DNA of 64,000 bases, from assembly GCF_001654835.1 (NCBI RefSeq), contig NZ_LXEP01000028.1:124001-188000 (forward strand). Reading direction: 5' to 3'. The position numbers and the translations under genes are program-made. Source of the stretch: Buttiauxella gaviniae ATCC 51604 (GTDB lineage Bacteria; Pseudomonadota; Gammaproteobacteria; Enterobacterales; Enterobacteriaceae). Positions 29,688 through 39,971 of the stretch are shown in pieces (within the stretch, counting starts at the first letter, position 1; each line of letters starts with the position of its first letter). Under the pieces are notes generated by a model. That model did not search any database. It saw only the letters and a list, made by a program, of their open reading frames with translations, and had not been told where the DNA came from.

Positions 29688-32066
29688 TTACTTAGCGTCG
29701 TCCGGTAACGCGTAAGCGACGATATAGTCACCCATCTTGGTTCCGAAGGAGCCGTGGCCACCCGCAGAAATCACGACGTACTGTTTACCATTCGCTTCAT
29801 AGGTCATTGGCGTTGCCTGGCCACCGGCTGGCAGGCGTGCTTCCCACAATTTCTCACCATTGCTCATGTTATAAGCACGCAGGTAGTTATCTGCGGTTGC
29901 GCCAATAAACAGAACATTACCTGCGGTAGATATTGGGCCACCCAGCATTGGCATCCCCATTTTAAACGGCAGAGGAAGCGGTGAGCTGTCGCGCACTGTA
30001 CCAATACGTTTTTTCCATACCACTTCGTTGGTTTTCAAATCGACCGCAGAGATGTAGCCCCATGCCGGCTGCTTACACGGTAAGCCAAACGGAGAGAGGA
30101 ACGGATTAAGTGTCACGCCATACGGCACACCATACTGCGGCTGAATGCCAGTTTCTGTGCCAGACCCTTTAGCGTCTTTCGGCGGCTCCATCGGGTTGCC
30201 TGGGCCACGTGGCATCAATTTAGATACAAACGGCAGTGCCATTGGGTTGGCAATTGCTACCTGACGGTTAGGATCAACGGAAATTCCACCCCATTCGAAC
30301 ATCCCAAGGTTACCCGGGAACACAAGCGTGCCTTGCTCAGACGGTGGTGTGAAAATGCCTTCATAACGCAATTTATGGAAGATGATGCGACAAACCATTT
30401 GGTCATAAAGGGTCGCTCCCCACATATCCGCGCCGCTCAGGTCTTTCTTCGGACGGAAACTCAAGTCCGAGAACGGCTGAGTTGGCGTCACGTAGTCGCC
30501 TTTTGCAGCACCTTGTGGAACAGGTTTTTCTGGAGCCGGAACCACCAGTTTGCCGTCACGACGGTCGAGCACAAAGATATTGCCGGTTTTCGCAGGCGCG
30601 TAGATAACCGGAACGGTTTCGCCTTTAACCGTAATATCCGCAAGCGTAGGCTGCGATGGCATATCCATATCCCACAGGTCATGGTGAACCGTTTGATATG
30701 ACCAGGCCAGTTTCCCGGTAGTTGCGTTTAGTGCCACGATGCTGCTGGCATAACGCTCTTGCTCCGGTGTGCGGTTGCCGCCCCAAATATCGGGTGTGGT
30801 AACACCCATCGGCAGGTACACCAAATCTAACTTCGCGTCATAGGCCGCTGGTGCCCAGGAGTTTGGCGAGTTAATGGTGTAATGATGCTCATCACCAGGA
30901 ATGGTGTTGGGATCTTCAGCACCCGGATCGAATGCCCACAGCAATTTACCGCTGTTCACATCAAAGCCACGGATAACACCAGACGGCTCACGAGTGGAGT
31001 AGTTATCGGTTACCGCACCGGCAATCACGATAACTTTATCGGTGATAATCGGAGGTGAAGTCGGTTCGTACATGCCAGGCGTGGTGACCGGCATGCTGGT
31101 TTGCAGATTCAGGATGCCTTTGTTAGCAAAGCTTTCGCAAAGCTTGCCGTTATCGGCATTAATGGCAAACAGACGTCCGTCATTCACAGGAAGAATGATA
31201 CGACGTGGGCAATCTGAAACCACATCCGGAGTTGCGTTATCCGCTGTGGCTTCGTGGTAAGAAACACCACGGCAAGTCACGTGCTGGAACGAAGGATTCG
31301 TATCCAGACGCGGATCAAATTTCCACTTCTGTTTACCGGTGGTCGCATCCAGCGCAAACAACTGCTGGTGTGCGGTACACAGGTAAAGCGTGTCGCGGAT
31401 TTTAATCGGAGTGACTTCGTTGGTGATTTCACCCGGGTCGGTCGGGCGCTTCAGATCGCCGGTCTGGAAACGCCAGGCTTCTTTAAGCTGACCGACGTTT
31501 TTATCGTTGATCTGTTTTAAAGGAGAGTAGCGTTGCCCTTCCTGATTACGACCATATGCAGGCCAGTCGGCATCAGGAATGGTTGATGATGCGGAAACGG
31601 GTGTTGTCGCATCGGCACTCAGCGTGCCGTTGATTTCTTGCGGATCGTTAAATACCGCCCAGGCCAGTGCCACAACGGTAATCGCCAACACCGCACCAAG
31701 GGCCGGAGCCGCACCTGCAGTGGGTAAAATCAGATGACGATAAACAAATGGCAGTAGCAACCATACGCCGAAGAAGAACAGAACATCTAAACGTGGTGTT
31801 AATGCCCAGAAATCAAAACCCACTTCCCAGACAGACCATGCCACGGTGCAAAGCAGTAATGCAGCGTAGAGCCACAGAGCCAGAGCTTTGCGTTGCCAAA
31901 GTAACCATGCGGTGATTAACATCACCACCCCTGCAATTGGGTAGTACCAGGACCCACCAATTGCCACTAACCATATCCCGCCAATTAATAAATACAGTCC
32001 AGTCAGTACCGCAAACAGGACTGTTAAGGTTGCGATGACCCGCGAACCAGAGTTATTTGTTTTCAC
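29688..32066 (-). CDS. gcd: Quinoprotein glucose dehydrogenase (PQQ-dependent, membrane)
   Basis: A 792-residue inner-membrane enzyme. Five N-terminal membrane segments (residues 10-140) anchor a periplasmic eight-bladed PQQ propeller, with motifs DWPAYGRNQEGQRYSPL and GYISAVDLKTNEVVW. It oxidises glucose to gluconolactone and passes electrons to ubiquinone. It needs PQQ; no PQQ synthesis genes are in the window. The GTG at 32066 aligns with the E. coli start (KTNNSGSR versus AINNTGSR) and follows AAGAG; an upstream extension to 32117 is not conserved. Confidence 0.96.
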   Translation of the reverse strand: MKTNNSGSRVIATLTVLFAVLTGLYLLIGGIWLVAIGGSWYYPIAGVVMLITAWLLWQRKALALWLYAALLLCTVAWSVWEVGFDFWALTPRLDVLFFFGVWLLLPFVYRHLILPTAGAAPALGAVLAITVVALAWAVFNDPQEINGTLSADATTPVSASSTIPDADWPAYGRNQEGQRYSPLKQINDKNVGQLKEAWRFQTGDLKRPTDPGEITNEVTPIKIRDTLYLCTAHQQLFALDATTGKQKWKFDPRLDTNPSFQHVTCRGVSYHEATADNATPDVVSDCPRRIILPVNDGRLFAINADNGKLCESFANKGILNLQTSMPVTTPGMYEPTSPPIITDKVIVIAGAVTDNYSTREPSGVIRGFDVNSGKLLWAFDPGAEDPNTIPGDEHHYTINSPNSWAPAAYDAKLDLVYLPMGVTTPDIWGGNRTPEQERYASSIVALNATTGKLAWSYQTVHHDLWDMDMPSQPTLADITVKGETVPVIYAPAKTGNIFVLDRRDGKLVVPAPEKPVPQGAAKGDYVTPTQPFSDLSFRPKKDLSGADMWGATLYDQMVCRIIFHKLRYEGIFTPPSEQGTLVFPGNLGMFEWGGISVDPNRQVAIANPMALPFVSKLMPRGPGNPMEPPKDAKGSGTETGIQPQYGVPYGVTLNPFLSPFGLPCKQPAWGYISAVDLKTNEVVWKKRIGTVRDSSPLPLPFKMGMPMLGGPISTAGNVLFIGATADNYLRAYNMSNGEKLWEARLPAGGQATPMTYEANGKQYVVISAGGHGSFGTKMGDYIVAYALPDDAK

Positions 32067-32262
32067 AATTATCACGCTCTTAAAAGTTTGATAGCAATTC
32101 ATTATAGTTATTAACAAGTGTGATATTCATCACATAAATGGCTTTTTTACCAATTGGGCACGGGAATGGGTTTTGCTGTTATACTGCTGGCCTGAATATT
32201 TTGTGTTGGCTAAAATCTAACCAACATCGAATGATTTATTTTTAAATCATATGGTTATAACT

Positions 32263-32799
32263 ATGAAACATACTGTTGAAGTGATGATCCCCGAAGCGGA
32301 GATCAAAGCCCGTATCGCTGAATTGGGTCGTGAGATCACTGAACATTATCGTGATAGCGGTAGTGATATGGTGCTGGTTGGCTTGCTGCGTGGCTCATTT
32401 ATGTTCATGGCGGACCTGTGCCGTGAAGTGCAAGTGCCCCACGAAGTCGATTTTATGACCGCATCCAGTTATGGCAGCGGCATGTCCACCACCCGCGATG
32501 TGAAAATCCTGAAAGATCTCGATGAGGATATCCGCGGCAAAGACGTGTTGATCGTCGAAGATATTATCGACTCCGGTAATACGCTGAGCAAAGTACGTGA
32601 GATTCTTAGCCTGCGTGAACCAAAATCACTGGCCATTTGTACGCTGCTGGATAAACCAGAGCGCCGCGAAGTGGAAGTGAATGTTGAGTGGGTTGGTTTC
32701 GCTATTCCTGATGAGTTCGTAGTGGGTTACGGCATTGATTACGCTCAGCGTTATCGCCATCTGCCATACGTTGGCAAAGTGGTTCTGCTGGACGAGTAA
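32263..32799 (+). CDS. hpt: Hypoxanthine phosphoribosyltransferase
   Basis: A 178-residue purine-salvage enzyme that makes IMP (and GMP less well) from the base and PRPP. The PRPP loop is [14 protein letters not shown], and the flexible loop [10 protein letters not shown] is present. ATG at 32263 gives the E. coli start MKHTVEVM; an ATG four codons upstream (32251) lacks any ribosome site. Divergent from gcd, and followed by a bidirectional terminator shared with can. Confidence 0.97.
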   Translation: MKHTVEVMIPEAEIKARIAELGREITEHYRDSGSDMVLVGLLRGSFMFMADLCREVQVPHEVDFMTASSYGSGMSTTRDVKILKDLDEDIRGKDVLIVEDIIDSGNTLSKVREILSLREPKSLAICTLLDKPERREVEVNVEWVGFAIPDEFVVGYGIDYAQRYRHLPYVGKVVLLDE

Positions 32800-32818
32800 G
32801 TCTTTTGCTACATCCATT

Positions 32819-32844
32819 AAAAAAGGGCCTTTAAGGCCCTTTTT
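32819..32844. terminator. Bidirectional terminator hpt / can
   Basis: AAAAAAGGGCCTT / AAGGCCCTTTTT stem with T-runs on both strands, between the convergent hpt and can genes. Confidence 0.9.
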
Positions 32845-32854
32845 GCTATCAGCA

Positions 32855-33535
32855 TTACTGCGAAGGTGTTCTATTCTTGTGGCTGCGATGGGAATTCTGA
32901 AGGTTCGAAATCCCGCTGCGGTAACCTTGCTCCAGTGATTCGCGACTGGTTGCGGTGACTTCCAGGTCACGTAAGCGTCCATCGTGAATACCGTAAGCCC
33001 AACCGTGGACAGTGACTTTCTGCCCGCGTTTCCATGCGGATTGCATAATGGTTGAATGGCCAAGGTTATAAACCTGCTCCATCACATTGAGCTCGCAAAG
33101 TGTATCCAGACGCTGTTCCGGTGGGAGTTCTCCCAGTAGCGAACTATGCTTGAACCAGATATCGCGGATATGCAGCAGCCAGTTGTTAATTAGCCCTAAA
33201 TCCGGGTTTTCAACCGCCGCTTGTACACCACCGCACCCGTAGTGACCGCAAATGATTATGTGTTCAACTTCCAGAACATCTACCGCGTACTGCACTACAG
33301 AAAGGCAATTTAGATCCGTATGAATTACCAGGTTTGCCACGTTACGGTGAACAAATAACTCTCCAGGCTCAAGGCCAGTCAGACGTTCAGCTGGTACGCG
33401 ACTATCAGAACAGCCAATCCACAAGAAGCGAGGTTTTTGGGCCTGAGACAAACGTTCGAAAAAGCCCGGGTCTTCGTCCTCCATCAGTTTTGACCAGACC
33501 TGGTTATTGCTGATGAGGGTATCAATGTCTTTCAT
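32855..33535 (-). CDS. can: Beta-carbonic anhydrase
   Basis: A 226-residue beta-class carbonic anhydrase that converts CO2 and water to bicarbonate for biosynthesis. Zinc ligands are Cys42 and Asp44 (GCSDSR) and the His and Cys of GHYGCGG near residues 98-101; the adjacent Asp-Arg pair completes the site. The start at 33535 ([11 protein letters not shown]) follows the E. coli protein; a 21-residue upstream extension is not conserved. The C-terminus is about six residues longer than E. coli Can. Confidence 0.97.
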   Translation of the reverse strand: MKDIDTLISNNQVWSKLMEDEDPGFFERLSQAQKPRFLWIGCSDSRVPAERLTGLEPGELFVHRNVANLVIHTDLNCLSVVQYAVDVLEVEHIIICGHYGCGGVQAAVENPDLGLINNWLLHIRDIWFKHSSLLGELPPEQRLDTLCELNVMEQVYNLGHSTIMQSAWKRGQKVTVHGWAYGIHDGRLRDLEVTATSRESLEQGYRSGISNLQNSHRSHKNRTPSQ

Positions 33536-33655
33536 GGAGGTTAACAACCTGTAACGGATGAAGTGCGTTGAGGTAATATAGGGCAACTGATTGTGCAACT
33601 GAAATAATTTTTAAACAGCTTAACTTTTTTGTACCGAACAAGGTAACCGCAAATA

Positions 33656-34582
33656 ATGACCATTGCATTAGAACTGGAACAGTTAACGAAAACCTATCCC
33701 GGCGGTGTTCAGGCACTGCGTGGCATAGATCTTCGTGTTGAGGCAGGGGACTTTTACGCTCTGCTGGGGCCGAATGGCGCAGGGAAATCCACTACCATCG
33801 GTATTATCAGCTCGCTGGTAAATAAAACCTCTGGCCGGGTACGCGTGTTTGGTTATGACCTGCAAAAAGACATTGTTAACGCTAAACGCCAGCTTGGTTT
33901 GGTGCCGCAGGAGTTTAACTTCAACCCGTTTGAGACCGTACAGCAAATCGTTGTGCACCAGGCGGGATACTATGGCGTTGAAAAAAACGAAGCCATTGCG
34001 CGTAGCGAAAAGTACCTGAAACAGCTCGATCTGTGGGAAAAACGCAACGAACGTGCACGTATGTTATCGGGTGGTATGAAACGCCGTCTGATGATTGCTC
34101 GTGCCTTAATGCATGAGCCAAAGTTGTTGATTCTTGATGAGCCAACTGCGGGTGTCGACATTGAACTACGTCGCTCGATGTGGGGATTCCTGAAGGATCT
34201 GAACGATAAAGGCACCACTATTATTCTGACCACTCACTACCTTGAAGAAGCAGAAATGCTGTGCCGCAATATCGGTATTATTCAAAACGGTGAGCTAGTC
34301 GAAAACACCTCGATGAAATCACTACTTTCAAAACTGAAGTCAGAAACTTTTATTCTCGATTTAGCACCGAAAAGCCCATTACCGAAGCTCGATGGCTACC
34401 AATATCGGCTGGTGGATACTTCCACTCTGGAAGTGGAAGTGCTGCGTGAGCAAGGAATAAATAGTGTCTTCAGTCAGTTAAGCTCGCAAGGGGTTCAGGT
34501 ATTAAGTATGCGTAACAAAGCTAACCGTCTTGAGGAGTTGTTCGTCACGCTGGTAAATGGCTCGAAAGGAGAGCAGGCATGA
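33656..34582 (+). CDS. yadG: ABC transporter ATPase YadG
   Basis: A 308-residue ATP-binding subunit of an ABC-2 type exporter. Walker A is GPNGAGKST, the signature LSGGMKRR, and Walker B LLILDEPTAGVD. It drives export through YadH; the substrate is unknown. The gene overlaps yadH by 4 nt (ATGA), so they are translationally coupled. The place next to can matches E. coli. Confidence 0.96.
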   Translation: MTIALELEQLTKTYPGGVQALRGIDLRVEAGDFYALLGPNGAGKSTTIGIISSLVNKTSGRVRVFGYDLQKDIVNAKRQLGLVPQEFNFNPFETVQQIVVHQAGYYGVEKNEAIARSEKYLKQLDLWEKRNERARMLSGGMKRRLMIARALMHEPKLLILDEPTAGVDIELRRSMWGFLKDLNDKGTTIILTTHYLEEAEMLCRNIGIIQNGELVENTSMKSLLSKLKSETFILDLAPKSPLPKLDGYQYRLVDTSTLEVEVLREQGINSVFSQLSSQGVQVLSMRNKANRLEELFVTLVNGSKGEQA

Positions 34583-35349
34583 TGCATCTCTATTGGGTGG
34601 CGCTAAAAAGTATCTGGACTAAAGAAATTCACCGTTTCACGCGTATCTGGATCCAGACGCTGGTACCGCCGGTCATCACCATGACCCTGTATTTTATTAT
34701 TTTCGGTAATTTGATTGGCTCGCAGATTGGCTCAATGCATGGTTTTACCTACATGCAGTTCATCGTGCCGGGCCTGATCATGATGGCGGTGATTACTAAC
34801 TCTTACGCTAACGTGGCCTCTTCGTTCTTCAGTGCGAAGTTCCAGCGCAACATTGAAGAGCTGCTGGTGGCACCTGTGCCGACGCACATTATCATTGCCG
34901 GTTATGTTGGCGGTGGTGTGGCGCGAGGTCTGTGTGTCGGGATTCTGGTGACGGCAGTATCGCTGTTCTTCGTGCCTTTCCAGGTTCACTCGTGGCTGTT
35001 TGTCGCCCTGACGCTGCTGTTGACTGCCATCCTGTTCTCGTTAGCTGGTTTGCTCAATGCCGTGTTTGCCAAGACCTTTGACGACATCAGCCTGATCCCA
35101 ACTTTCGTGCTGACTCCGCTGACCTATTTAGGCGGTGTATTCTACTCCCTGACGCTGTTGCCACCGTTCTGGCAGGCTTTATCCCACCTGAACCCGGTGG
35201 TGTATATGATCAGTGGCTTCCGTTACGGTTTCCTCGGTATCAACGACGTACCATTGCTATTTACTGTCACCGTGCTGGTGGGCTTTATCGCCGCCTTCTA
35301 TATCCTGTGTTGGTATCTGATTCAACGTGGCCGCGGTTTGCGCAGCTAA
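34579..35349 (+). CDS. yadH: ABC-2 type transporter permease YadH
   Basis: A 256-residue inner-membrane protein with about six membrane segments and the ABC-2 permease pattern (FAKTFDDISLIPTFVLTPLTYLGGVFYSL). It pairs with YadG. Length equals E. coli YadH. A strong hairpin follows the stop codon. Substrate unknown. Confidence 0.96.
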   Translation: MMHLYWVALKSIWTKEIHRFTRIWIQTLVPPVITMTLYFIIFGNLIGSQIGSMHGFTYMQFIVPGLIMMAVITNSYANVASSFFSAKFQRNIEELLVAPVPTHIIIAGYVGGGVARGLCVGILVTAVSLFFVPFQVHSWLFVALTLLLTAILFSLAGLLNAVFAKTFDDISLIPTFVLTPLTYLGGVFYSLTLLPPFWQALSHLNPVVYMISGFRYGFLGINDVPLLFTVTVLVGFIAAFYILCWYLIQRGRGLRS

Positions 35350-35355
35350 TTCTGC

Positions 35356-35379
35356 TAACCTCCCCGAAAGGGGAGGTTA
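35356..35379 (+). terminator. Hairpin after yadH
   Basis: TAACCTCCCC / GGGGAGGTTA with a GAAA tetraloop, then a modest T-rich tract. Probably ends yadGH. Confidence 0.75.
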
Positions 35380-35467
35380 CTGAGCGTTTTCTTACTCCGT
35401 TTTGATTAGCATCACGTGGCAGATTTCCCGCTCTGGCACACTTGCGCTCTGCGAAAAGGAGAACGCG

Positions 35468-35899
35468 ATGTTAGGTTGGGTTATTGCCGGTCATGACTAT
35501 TACGCTCAAGATATGCTGGATGCAATCGAGCGACGTTTTGGACCGCAACCGCAATGTTACGCGGTGAATTATTGGAATGGGCTTAGCACCAATATGCTAA
35601 GCCGTATGATGTGTGATGCATTGTACAATTGCGATTCTGGGGATGGAGTGGTCTTTCTGACCGATCAAACCGGGGCTGCACCTTATCGTACGGCTGCACT
35701 CATGAGCCACCAACATTCCCATTGTGAAGTGATCTCTGGTGTCACGCTGCCTGTGCTATTCGCGATGCGCATGCACCGAGAAACGCTGACCAGCGAAGAG
35801 TTCCGTGACCGCATTGTTGAGCAGGGTGGCGATGACATCACCAGCCTCTGGCATCAACAGCAAAAAAATCCGCCATTCGTATTACTCCACCAATATTGA
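35468..35899 (+). CDS. yadI: Orphan PTS EIIA, mannose family (YadI)
   Basis: A 143-residue EIIA of the mannose PTS family. The phospho-acceptor is His9 in VIAGHDYYAQ. No EIIB, EIIC or EIID of this family is near, so it is either a regulatory phosphoprotein or serves a distant permease. It keeps the catalytic His, suggesting it is functional. The ATG at 35468 follows AGGAG; an earlier in-frame ATG at 35402 is in the intergenic region. Matches E. coli YadI in position. Confidence 0.92.
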   Translation: MLGWVIAGHDYYAQDMLDAIERRFGPQPQCYAVNYWNGLSTNMLSRMMCDALYNCDSGDGVVFLTDQTGAAPYRTAALMSHQHSHCEVISGVTLPVLFAMRMHRETLTSEEFRDRIVEQGGDDITSLWHQQQKNPPFVLLHQY

Positions 35900-35983
35900 T
35901 TTGAAAGGTTGGTATCGGGTGGGCTTTTGTTAGAATGACACCCACTTTCCGCCGTTGGGACACTCAGTGCTATCAAATTCGTT

Positions 35984-37234
35984 ATGCTAACTCGCCTTAT
36001 TTTTGCTGTGCTGATGCTGATTTGTGGCAGTAGCGCTAATGCCAGCCTGCTCAGCAGCAATCACACTCCCGCGCAATATATGCAAACCACTGAAGATGCT
36101 GATATCTGGGCGCAGGTGGGGGATAAAGTCATCTCTGTTGGCTCTGTTCAGGAAGGGCAGATTCTGGCGGTCGTGCCAATGGCGGCAGACTATTACGAAT
36201 TTAACTTTGGCTTTGGCACCGGCTTTATTGATAAAGAGCATCTTGAACCGGTTGTAGGTAAGCAACGGATTGAAGACCGACTGGGTGATCTGAATAAACC
36301 GCTGAGCAACCAGAATCTGGTCACTTTCCGTGATGTTGCTGTGTATAACGAACCGGATACCCGGAGCGCCACGTTCGGTACATTGGCCGATAATTTACGT
36401 TACCCAATTATTGCCAGTCTGAAAGACCGTTTAAACCAAACCTGGTATCAAATTCGTATTGGCAATCGCCTTGGGTATGTCAGCAGTCTCGATGCGCAGC
36501 AGGACAATGGTATTCCGGTACTCACCTACCACCATATTCTGCGTGATGAAGAGAACACTCGCTTTCGCCATACATCAACAACTACCTCGGTGGTAGCATT
36601 CAGCAACCAAATGACCTGGTTGCGCGACACGGGCTACACCACCCTTACGATGTATCAGCTCGAAGGCTACGTGCGTAACCGTATGAATCTGCCCGCGCGG
36701 GCGGTAGTGATTACCTTTGACGATGGCCTGAAATCGGTTTATCGCTACGCTTATCCGATTCTTAAAGAGTACGGCTTCAAAGCGACGTCCTTTATTATTT
36801 CTTCGCGCATCAAGGCGCATCCGCAAACCTGGAACCCGAAAACGCTGCAGTTTATGAGTATCTCGGAATTACAGGCCAGCCAGGATGTGTTTGATATCCA
36901 GTCGCATACCCATTTCTTGCATCGCGTTGACGCTAATCGTCAGCCGACACTTTTACGCCGCACCTATCGTAATATCCTGCTTGATTTTGAACACTCGCGC
37001 CGCGCGCTTGCGCAGTTTAATCCGCATGTTTTATATCTTTCGTATCCGTTCGGCGGCTACAACGATAAGGCGGTGACAGCAGCCAACGATGCGGGGTTCC
37101 ATATGGCTGTGACGACAGTGCGTGGGAAAGTGAAGCCGGGGGATAATCCGTTTTTGCTAAAACGACTTTATATATTGAGAACTGACTCGTTAGAGACCAT
37201 GTCGCGGCTTATCAGCAACCAGACAAAATCTTAA
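35984..37234 (+). CDS. yadE: Polysaccharide deacetylase YadE
   Basis: A 416-residue exported protein. A signal peptide ([20 protein letters not shown]) is followed by an SH3-like region (about 45-190) and a NodB deacetylase domain (about 200-410). Metal and catalytic motifs are ITFDDG (Asp-Asp) and QSHTHFLH (His-His). It likely removes acetyl groups from a surface or periplasmic polysaccharide. No strong ribosome site precedes the ATG, so the start is less certain. E. coli has the homologue in the same place. Confidence 0.9.
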   Translation: MLTRLIFAVLMLICGSSANASLLSSNHTPAQYMQTTEDADIWAQVGDKVISVGSVQEGQILAVVPMAADYYEFNFGFGTGFIDKEHLEPVVGKQRIEDRLGDLNKPLSNQNLVTFRDVAVYNEPDTRSATFGTLADNLRYPIIASLKDRLNQTWYQIRIGNRLGYVSSLDAQQDNGIPVLTYHHILRDEENTRFRHTSTTTSVVAFSNQMTWLRDTGYTTLTMYQLEGYVRNRMNLPARAVVITFDDGLKSVYRYAYPILKEYGFKATSFIISSRIKAHPQTWNPKTLQFMSISELQASQDVFDIQSHTHFLHRVDANRQPTLLRRTYRNILLDFEHSRRALAQFNPHVLYLSYPFGGYNDKAVTAANDAGFHMAVTTVRGKVKPGDNPFLLKRLYILRTDSLETMSRLISNQTKS

Positions 37235-37239
37235 GATAA

Positions 37240-37271
37240 AAAAAGACCTGCTTAACAAAGCAGGTCTTTTT
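37240..37271. terminator. Bidirectional terminator yadE / panD
   Basis: A 14-bp stem (37240-37253 with 37258-37271) with T-runs on both strands between the convergent yadE and panD genes. Confidence 0.9.
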
Positions 37272-37288
37272 CATTCGTTCGGAGGTTG

Positions 37289-37669
37289 TTATGCAACCTG
37301 AACCGGTACGGCTTTAGCGAGACGTTTCATTTCGTTATCGCCATCGAAATAGGCGACTTTCGGCTGCCAGGTGCGGGCTTGCTCATCTGGCATAGTCACG
37401 TAAGTGGCAATGATCATGATGTCGCCAACATCCGCGCAATGCGCTGCGGCACCATTCACCGAAATGATTTTTGAACCGCGCTCACCCGCGATAGCGTAAG
37501 TTGAAAAACGCTTACCGTTGGTGACGTTATAAATATCAATGGCTTCATATTCCAGAATGCCTGCCGCCTCAAGGAAGTCCTGATCGATGGCGCAGGAGCC
37601 TTCATAATGCAAATCCGCCTGCGTCACTTTGACACGGTGAAGTTTGCCTTGCAGCATGGTGCGTATCAT
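37289..37669 (-). CDS. panD: Aspartate 1-decarboxylase
   Basis: A 126-residue pyruvoyl enzyme making beta-alanine for pantothenate. It is made as a proenzyme that cleaves between Gly24 and Ser25 (YEGSCAID), giving the pyruvoyl group. Length equals E. coli PanD. In E. coli K-12 rpnC (yadD) lies between panD and panC; here the gap is 93 bp and empty. Confidence 0.98.
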   Translation of the reverse strand: MIRTMLQGKLHRVKVTQADLHYEGSCAIDQDFLEAAGILEYEAIDIYNVTNGKRFSTYAIAGERGSKIISVNGAAAHCADVGDIMIIATYVTMPDEQARTWQPKVAYFDGDNEMKRLAKAVPVQVA

Positions 37670-37762
37670 AAAATTAAACCTTTATTACGGGGTCCGAATA
37701 GAGCTGATTTTATCAGCTCTATGAATATAAGCGGGCAGTATTGCCCGATTTATGAATGCTGT

Positions 37763-38617
37763 CTACTGCGCCAGATCAACCTGAATATTATCAATCAAAC
37801 GCGCCTGGCCAAGCCATGCGGCCATTAATACCACCGCACGTTTACTCTCAACGTTCAGCTCTAACAAGGTATCGGCATCGCGAATTTGCAGGTCGTCAGA
37901 ACGAAAACCTTTTTCATTCAGTTCGGTGGCGGCGATAGCCAACATTTCTTCCGTGTCTCGCTCACCAGACCGCAGTTTATCTGCCAGAGACTGCATCACT
38001 TTATGCAAACCTGGCGCAATTTTGCGCTGTTCTGCGGTTAGATAACCATTGCGTGAACTCAGTGCCAGGCCGTCTTTCGCACGAACCGTTGGCACGCCGA
38101 TAATTTCGATGTCATAACCCATATCCGCCACCATCTTGCGGATCACGGCGACTTGCTGGAAGTCCTTCTCACCGAAGCAGGCGATATCAGGCTGCACCAT
38201 GTTAAAGAGCTTGCTGACAATGGTAGAGACGCCACGGAAATGCCCTGGACGACTTGCGCCTTCGAGCATGGTAGAAAGCCCTGGAACTTCAACAAAGGTC
38301 TGTGAGTCCAGTCCTTGTGGATAAATATCGGCTGGGGCAGGGGCAAACACCAAATCGACTTTGCGACGGTTTAGTTTCTCGCAATCTTCCTGCAAGGTGC
38401 GGGGATAGCGAGTTAAATCATCCGGTCGGTCAAACTGCATCGGGTTCACAAATATGGTGGTAACCACCACATCGGCGCGGCTTTTCGCATCATCGACCAG
38501 TTTCATATGGCCGTCGTGCAGGTTGCCCATGGTCGGCACCAGTGCGATGCGTTTACCTTCCTGGCGCCAGCGGCGGATTTGCTGACGTAACAGCGGTATC
38601 GTTTCGATAATCAACAC
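37763..38617 (-). CDS. panC: Pantothenate synthetase
   Basis: A 284-residue ligase joining pantoate and beta-alanine using ATP. The HIGH-like motif is MGNLHDGH and the KMSKS-like region [11 protein letters not shown]. The start is GTG at 38617: AGGAG lies 7 nt upstream and the protein then begins [12 protein letters not shown] like E. coli PanC. An ATG at 38674 would extend it into panB. The panB-panC gap is 13 nt, so they form one operon. Confidence 0.96.
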   Translation of the reverse strand: MLIIETIPLLRQQIRRWRQEGKRIALVPTMGNLHDGHMKLVDDAKSRADVVVTTIFVNPMQFDRPDDLTRYPRTLQEDCEKLNRRKVDLVFAPAPADIYPQGLDSQTFVEVPGLSTMLEGASRPGHFRGVSTIVSKLFNMVQPDIACFGEKDFQQVAVIRKMVADMGYDIEIIGVPTVRAKDGLALSSRNGYLTAEQRKIAPGLHKVMQSLADKLRSGERDTEEMLAIAATELNEKGFRSDDLQIRDADTLLELNVESKRAVVLMAAWLGQARLIDNIQVDLAQ

Positions 38618-38630
38618 AACCCTTCTCCTG

Positions 38631-39425
38631 TCAGTGGAAACTATGTTCTTCACCTGGGTAGGTGCCTGATTCAACTTCAGTTATGTACTGGCGTACCGCG
38701 GCGCGCATGTCGCCGTTTCCTGTAAGGAAGTTTTTGGCGAATTTTGGAATATGACCACCGGTGATACCAAAGGCATCGTGCATGACCAGAATCTGTCCAT
38801 CTGTGACATTACCCGCGCCAATACCGATGACCGGAATGCTCAGTGCTTCAGTGATGCGTTTTGCCAGAGCGACCGGAACACATTCCAACACCAACAATTG
38901 TGCACCTGCCGCTTCGAGTGCCACGGCATCATCGAATAGTGTCTGTGCGGCGGCTTCATCACGCCCCTGGACTTTATAGCCACCGAAGATGTTCACGGAT
39001 TGCGGCGTAAGGCCCAAATGCCCGCATACCGGAACGGCACGTTCGGTCAGCATCTTGACTGTTTCAACCAACCAGCGCCCGCCTTCGATTTTGACCATAT
39101 TAGCACCAGCGCGCATAACGATGGCTGAATTGGCAAACGCCTGTTCAGGTGTGGCATATGCCATAAAAGGCAGGTCAGCAAGCAGCAGGCAGTTTGGCGC
39201 ACCACGGCGCACGGCGCGGGTGTGGTAGGCAATATCTTCCACGGTAACGGGTAAAGTGGAGTCGTGCCCCTGAACAGTCATCCCTAATGAATCGCCAACT
39301 AGCATCACACCAATGCCTTCATCGGCAAACAGTTTTGCAAAGCTGAAATCATAAGAGGTGATGGTTGCGAATTTGCGTTGGGCCTGTTTCCACTGGCGCA
39401 ACTGAGACATGGTGATTGGTTTCAT
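38631..39425 (-). CDS. panB: 3-methyl-2-oxobutanoate hydroxymethyltransferase
   Basis: A 264-residue TIM-barrel enzyme that makes ketopantoate from alpha-ketoisovalerate and 5,10-methylene-THF, the first committed step of pantothenate synthesis. The [19 protein letters not shown] motif holds the Mg-binding Asp, and ECVPVALA the catalytic Glu. Length matches E. coli PanB. The next upstream gene is folK at only 66 bp; in E. coli K-12 a fimbrial operon occupies this gap. Confidence 0.98.
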   Translation of the reverse strand: MKPITMSQLRQWKQAQRKFATITSYDFSFAKLFADEGIGVMLVGDSLGMTVQGHDSTLPVTVEDIAYHTRAVRRGAPNCLLLADLPFMAYATPEQAFANSAIVMRAGANMVKIEGGRWLVETVKMLTERAVPVCGHLGLTPQSVNIFGGYKVQGRDEAAAQTLFDDAVALEAAGAQLLVLECVPVALAKRITEALSIPVIGIGAGNVTDGQILVMHDAFGITGGHIPKFAKNFLTGNGDMRAAVRQYITEVESGTYPGEEHSFH

Positions 39426-39491
39426 GGCAATCCCAGAGAAATAAGAATGAGAGGTGAAATCGCTACATTAGCAAACAGAACACGTCCGTGG

Positions 39492-39971
39492 TTACCAAAA
39501 CGTAATCCCATCCTGGGAGAGAGTATCTAAAATATCAGCGGCGCGTTTGCCGTCCGGGAAGGTGCAGTCAGGTGCAATTTCCAGCAGCGGAACCAACATA
39601 AACGCGCGATTTTTCATATCATAATGCGGCACGATAAGCGTTGGTGTTGCAACAGTCAGATTACCGAACAGCATGATGTCGAGATCAAGCGTGCGCGGCC
39701 CCCAGCGTTCAGCTTTACGCACGCGACCATGCTCCAACTCAATACGTTGAGTATGGGCTAGTAATGCTTCGGGAGACAGTTCGGTTTCTAGTGCCACAGC
39801 AGCATTGAGGTAATCGGGTTGGTCTTGCGGGCCGAGCGGCGGGGTGCGGTAGTACGAGGAAGTTGCAACCACCCGGCTTTGCGGGATGGTTGCAATGGCG
39901 TTCAGCGCTTGAGTCACTTGCTCAAGCGGTGACGCCTGGTTGCTGCCGAGAGCGATGTACGCAAGCGTCAT
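39492..39971 (-). CDS. folK: HPPK, folate biosynthesis pyrophosphokinase
   Basis: A 159-residue 6-hydroxymethyl-7,8-dihydropterin pyrophosphokinase. It shows [15 protein letters not shown], the [15 protein letters not shown] motif with the Mg-binding Asp pair, and the closing [10 protein letters not shown]. It overlaps pcnB by 4 nt (ATGA), indicating coupled translation. Confidence 0.97.
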   Translation of the reverse strand: MTLAYIALGSNQASPLEQVTQALNAIATIPQSRVVATSSYYRTPPLGPQDQPDYLNAAVALETELSPEALLAHTQRIELEHGRVRKAERWGPRTLDLDIMLFGNLTVATPTLIVPHYDMKNRAFMLVPLLEIAPDCTFPDGKRAADILDTLSQDGITFW

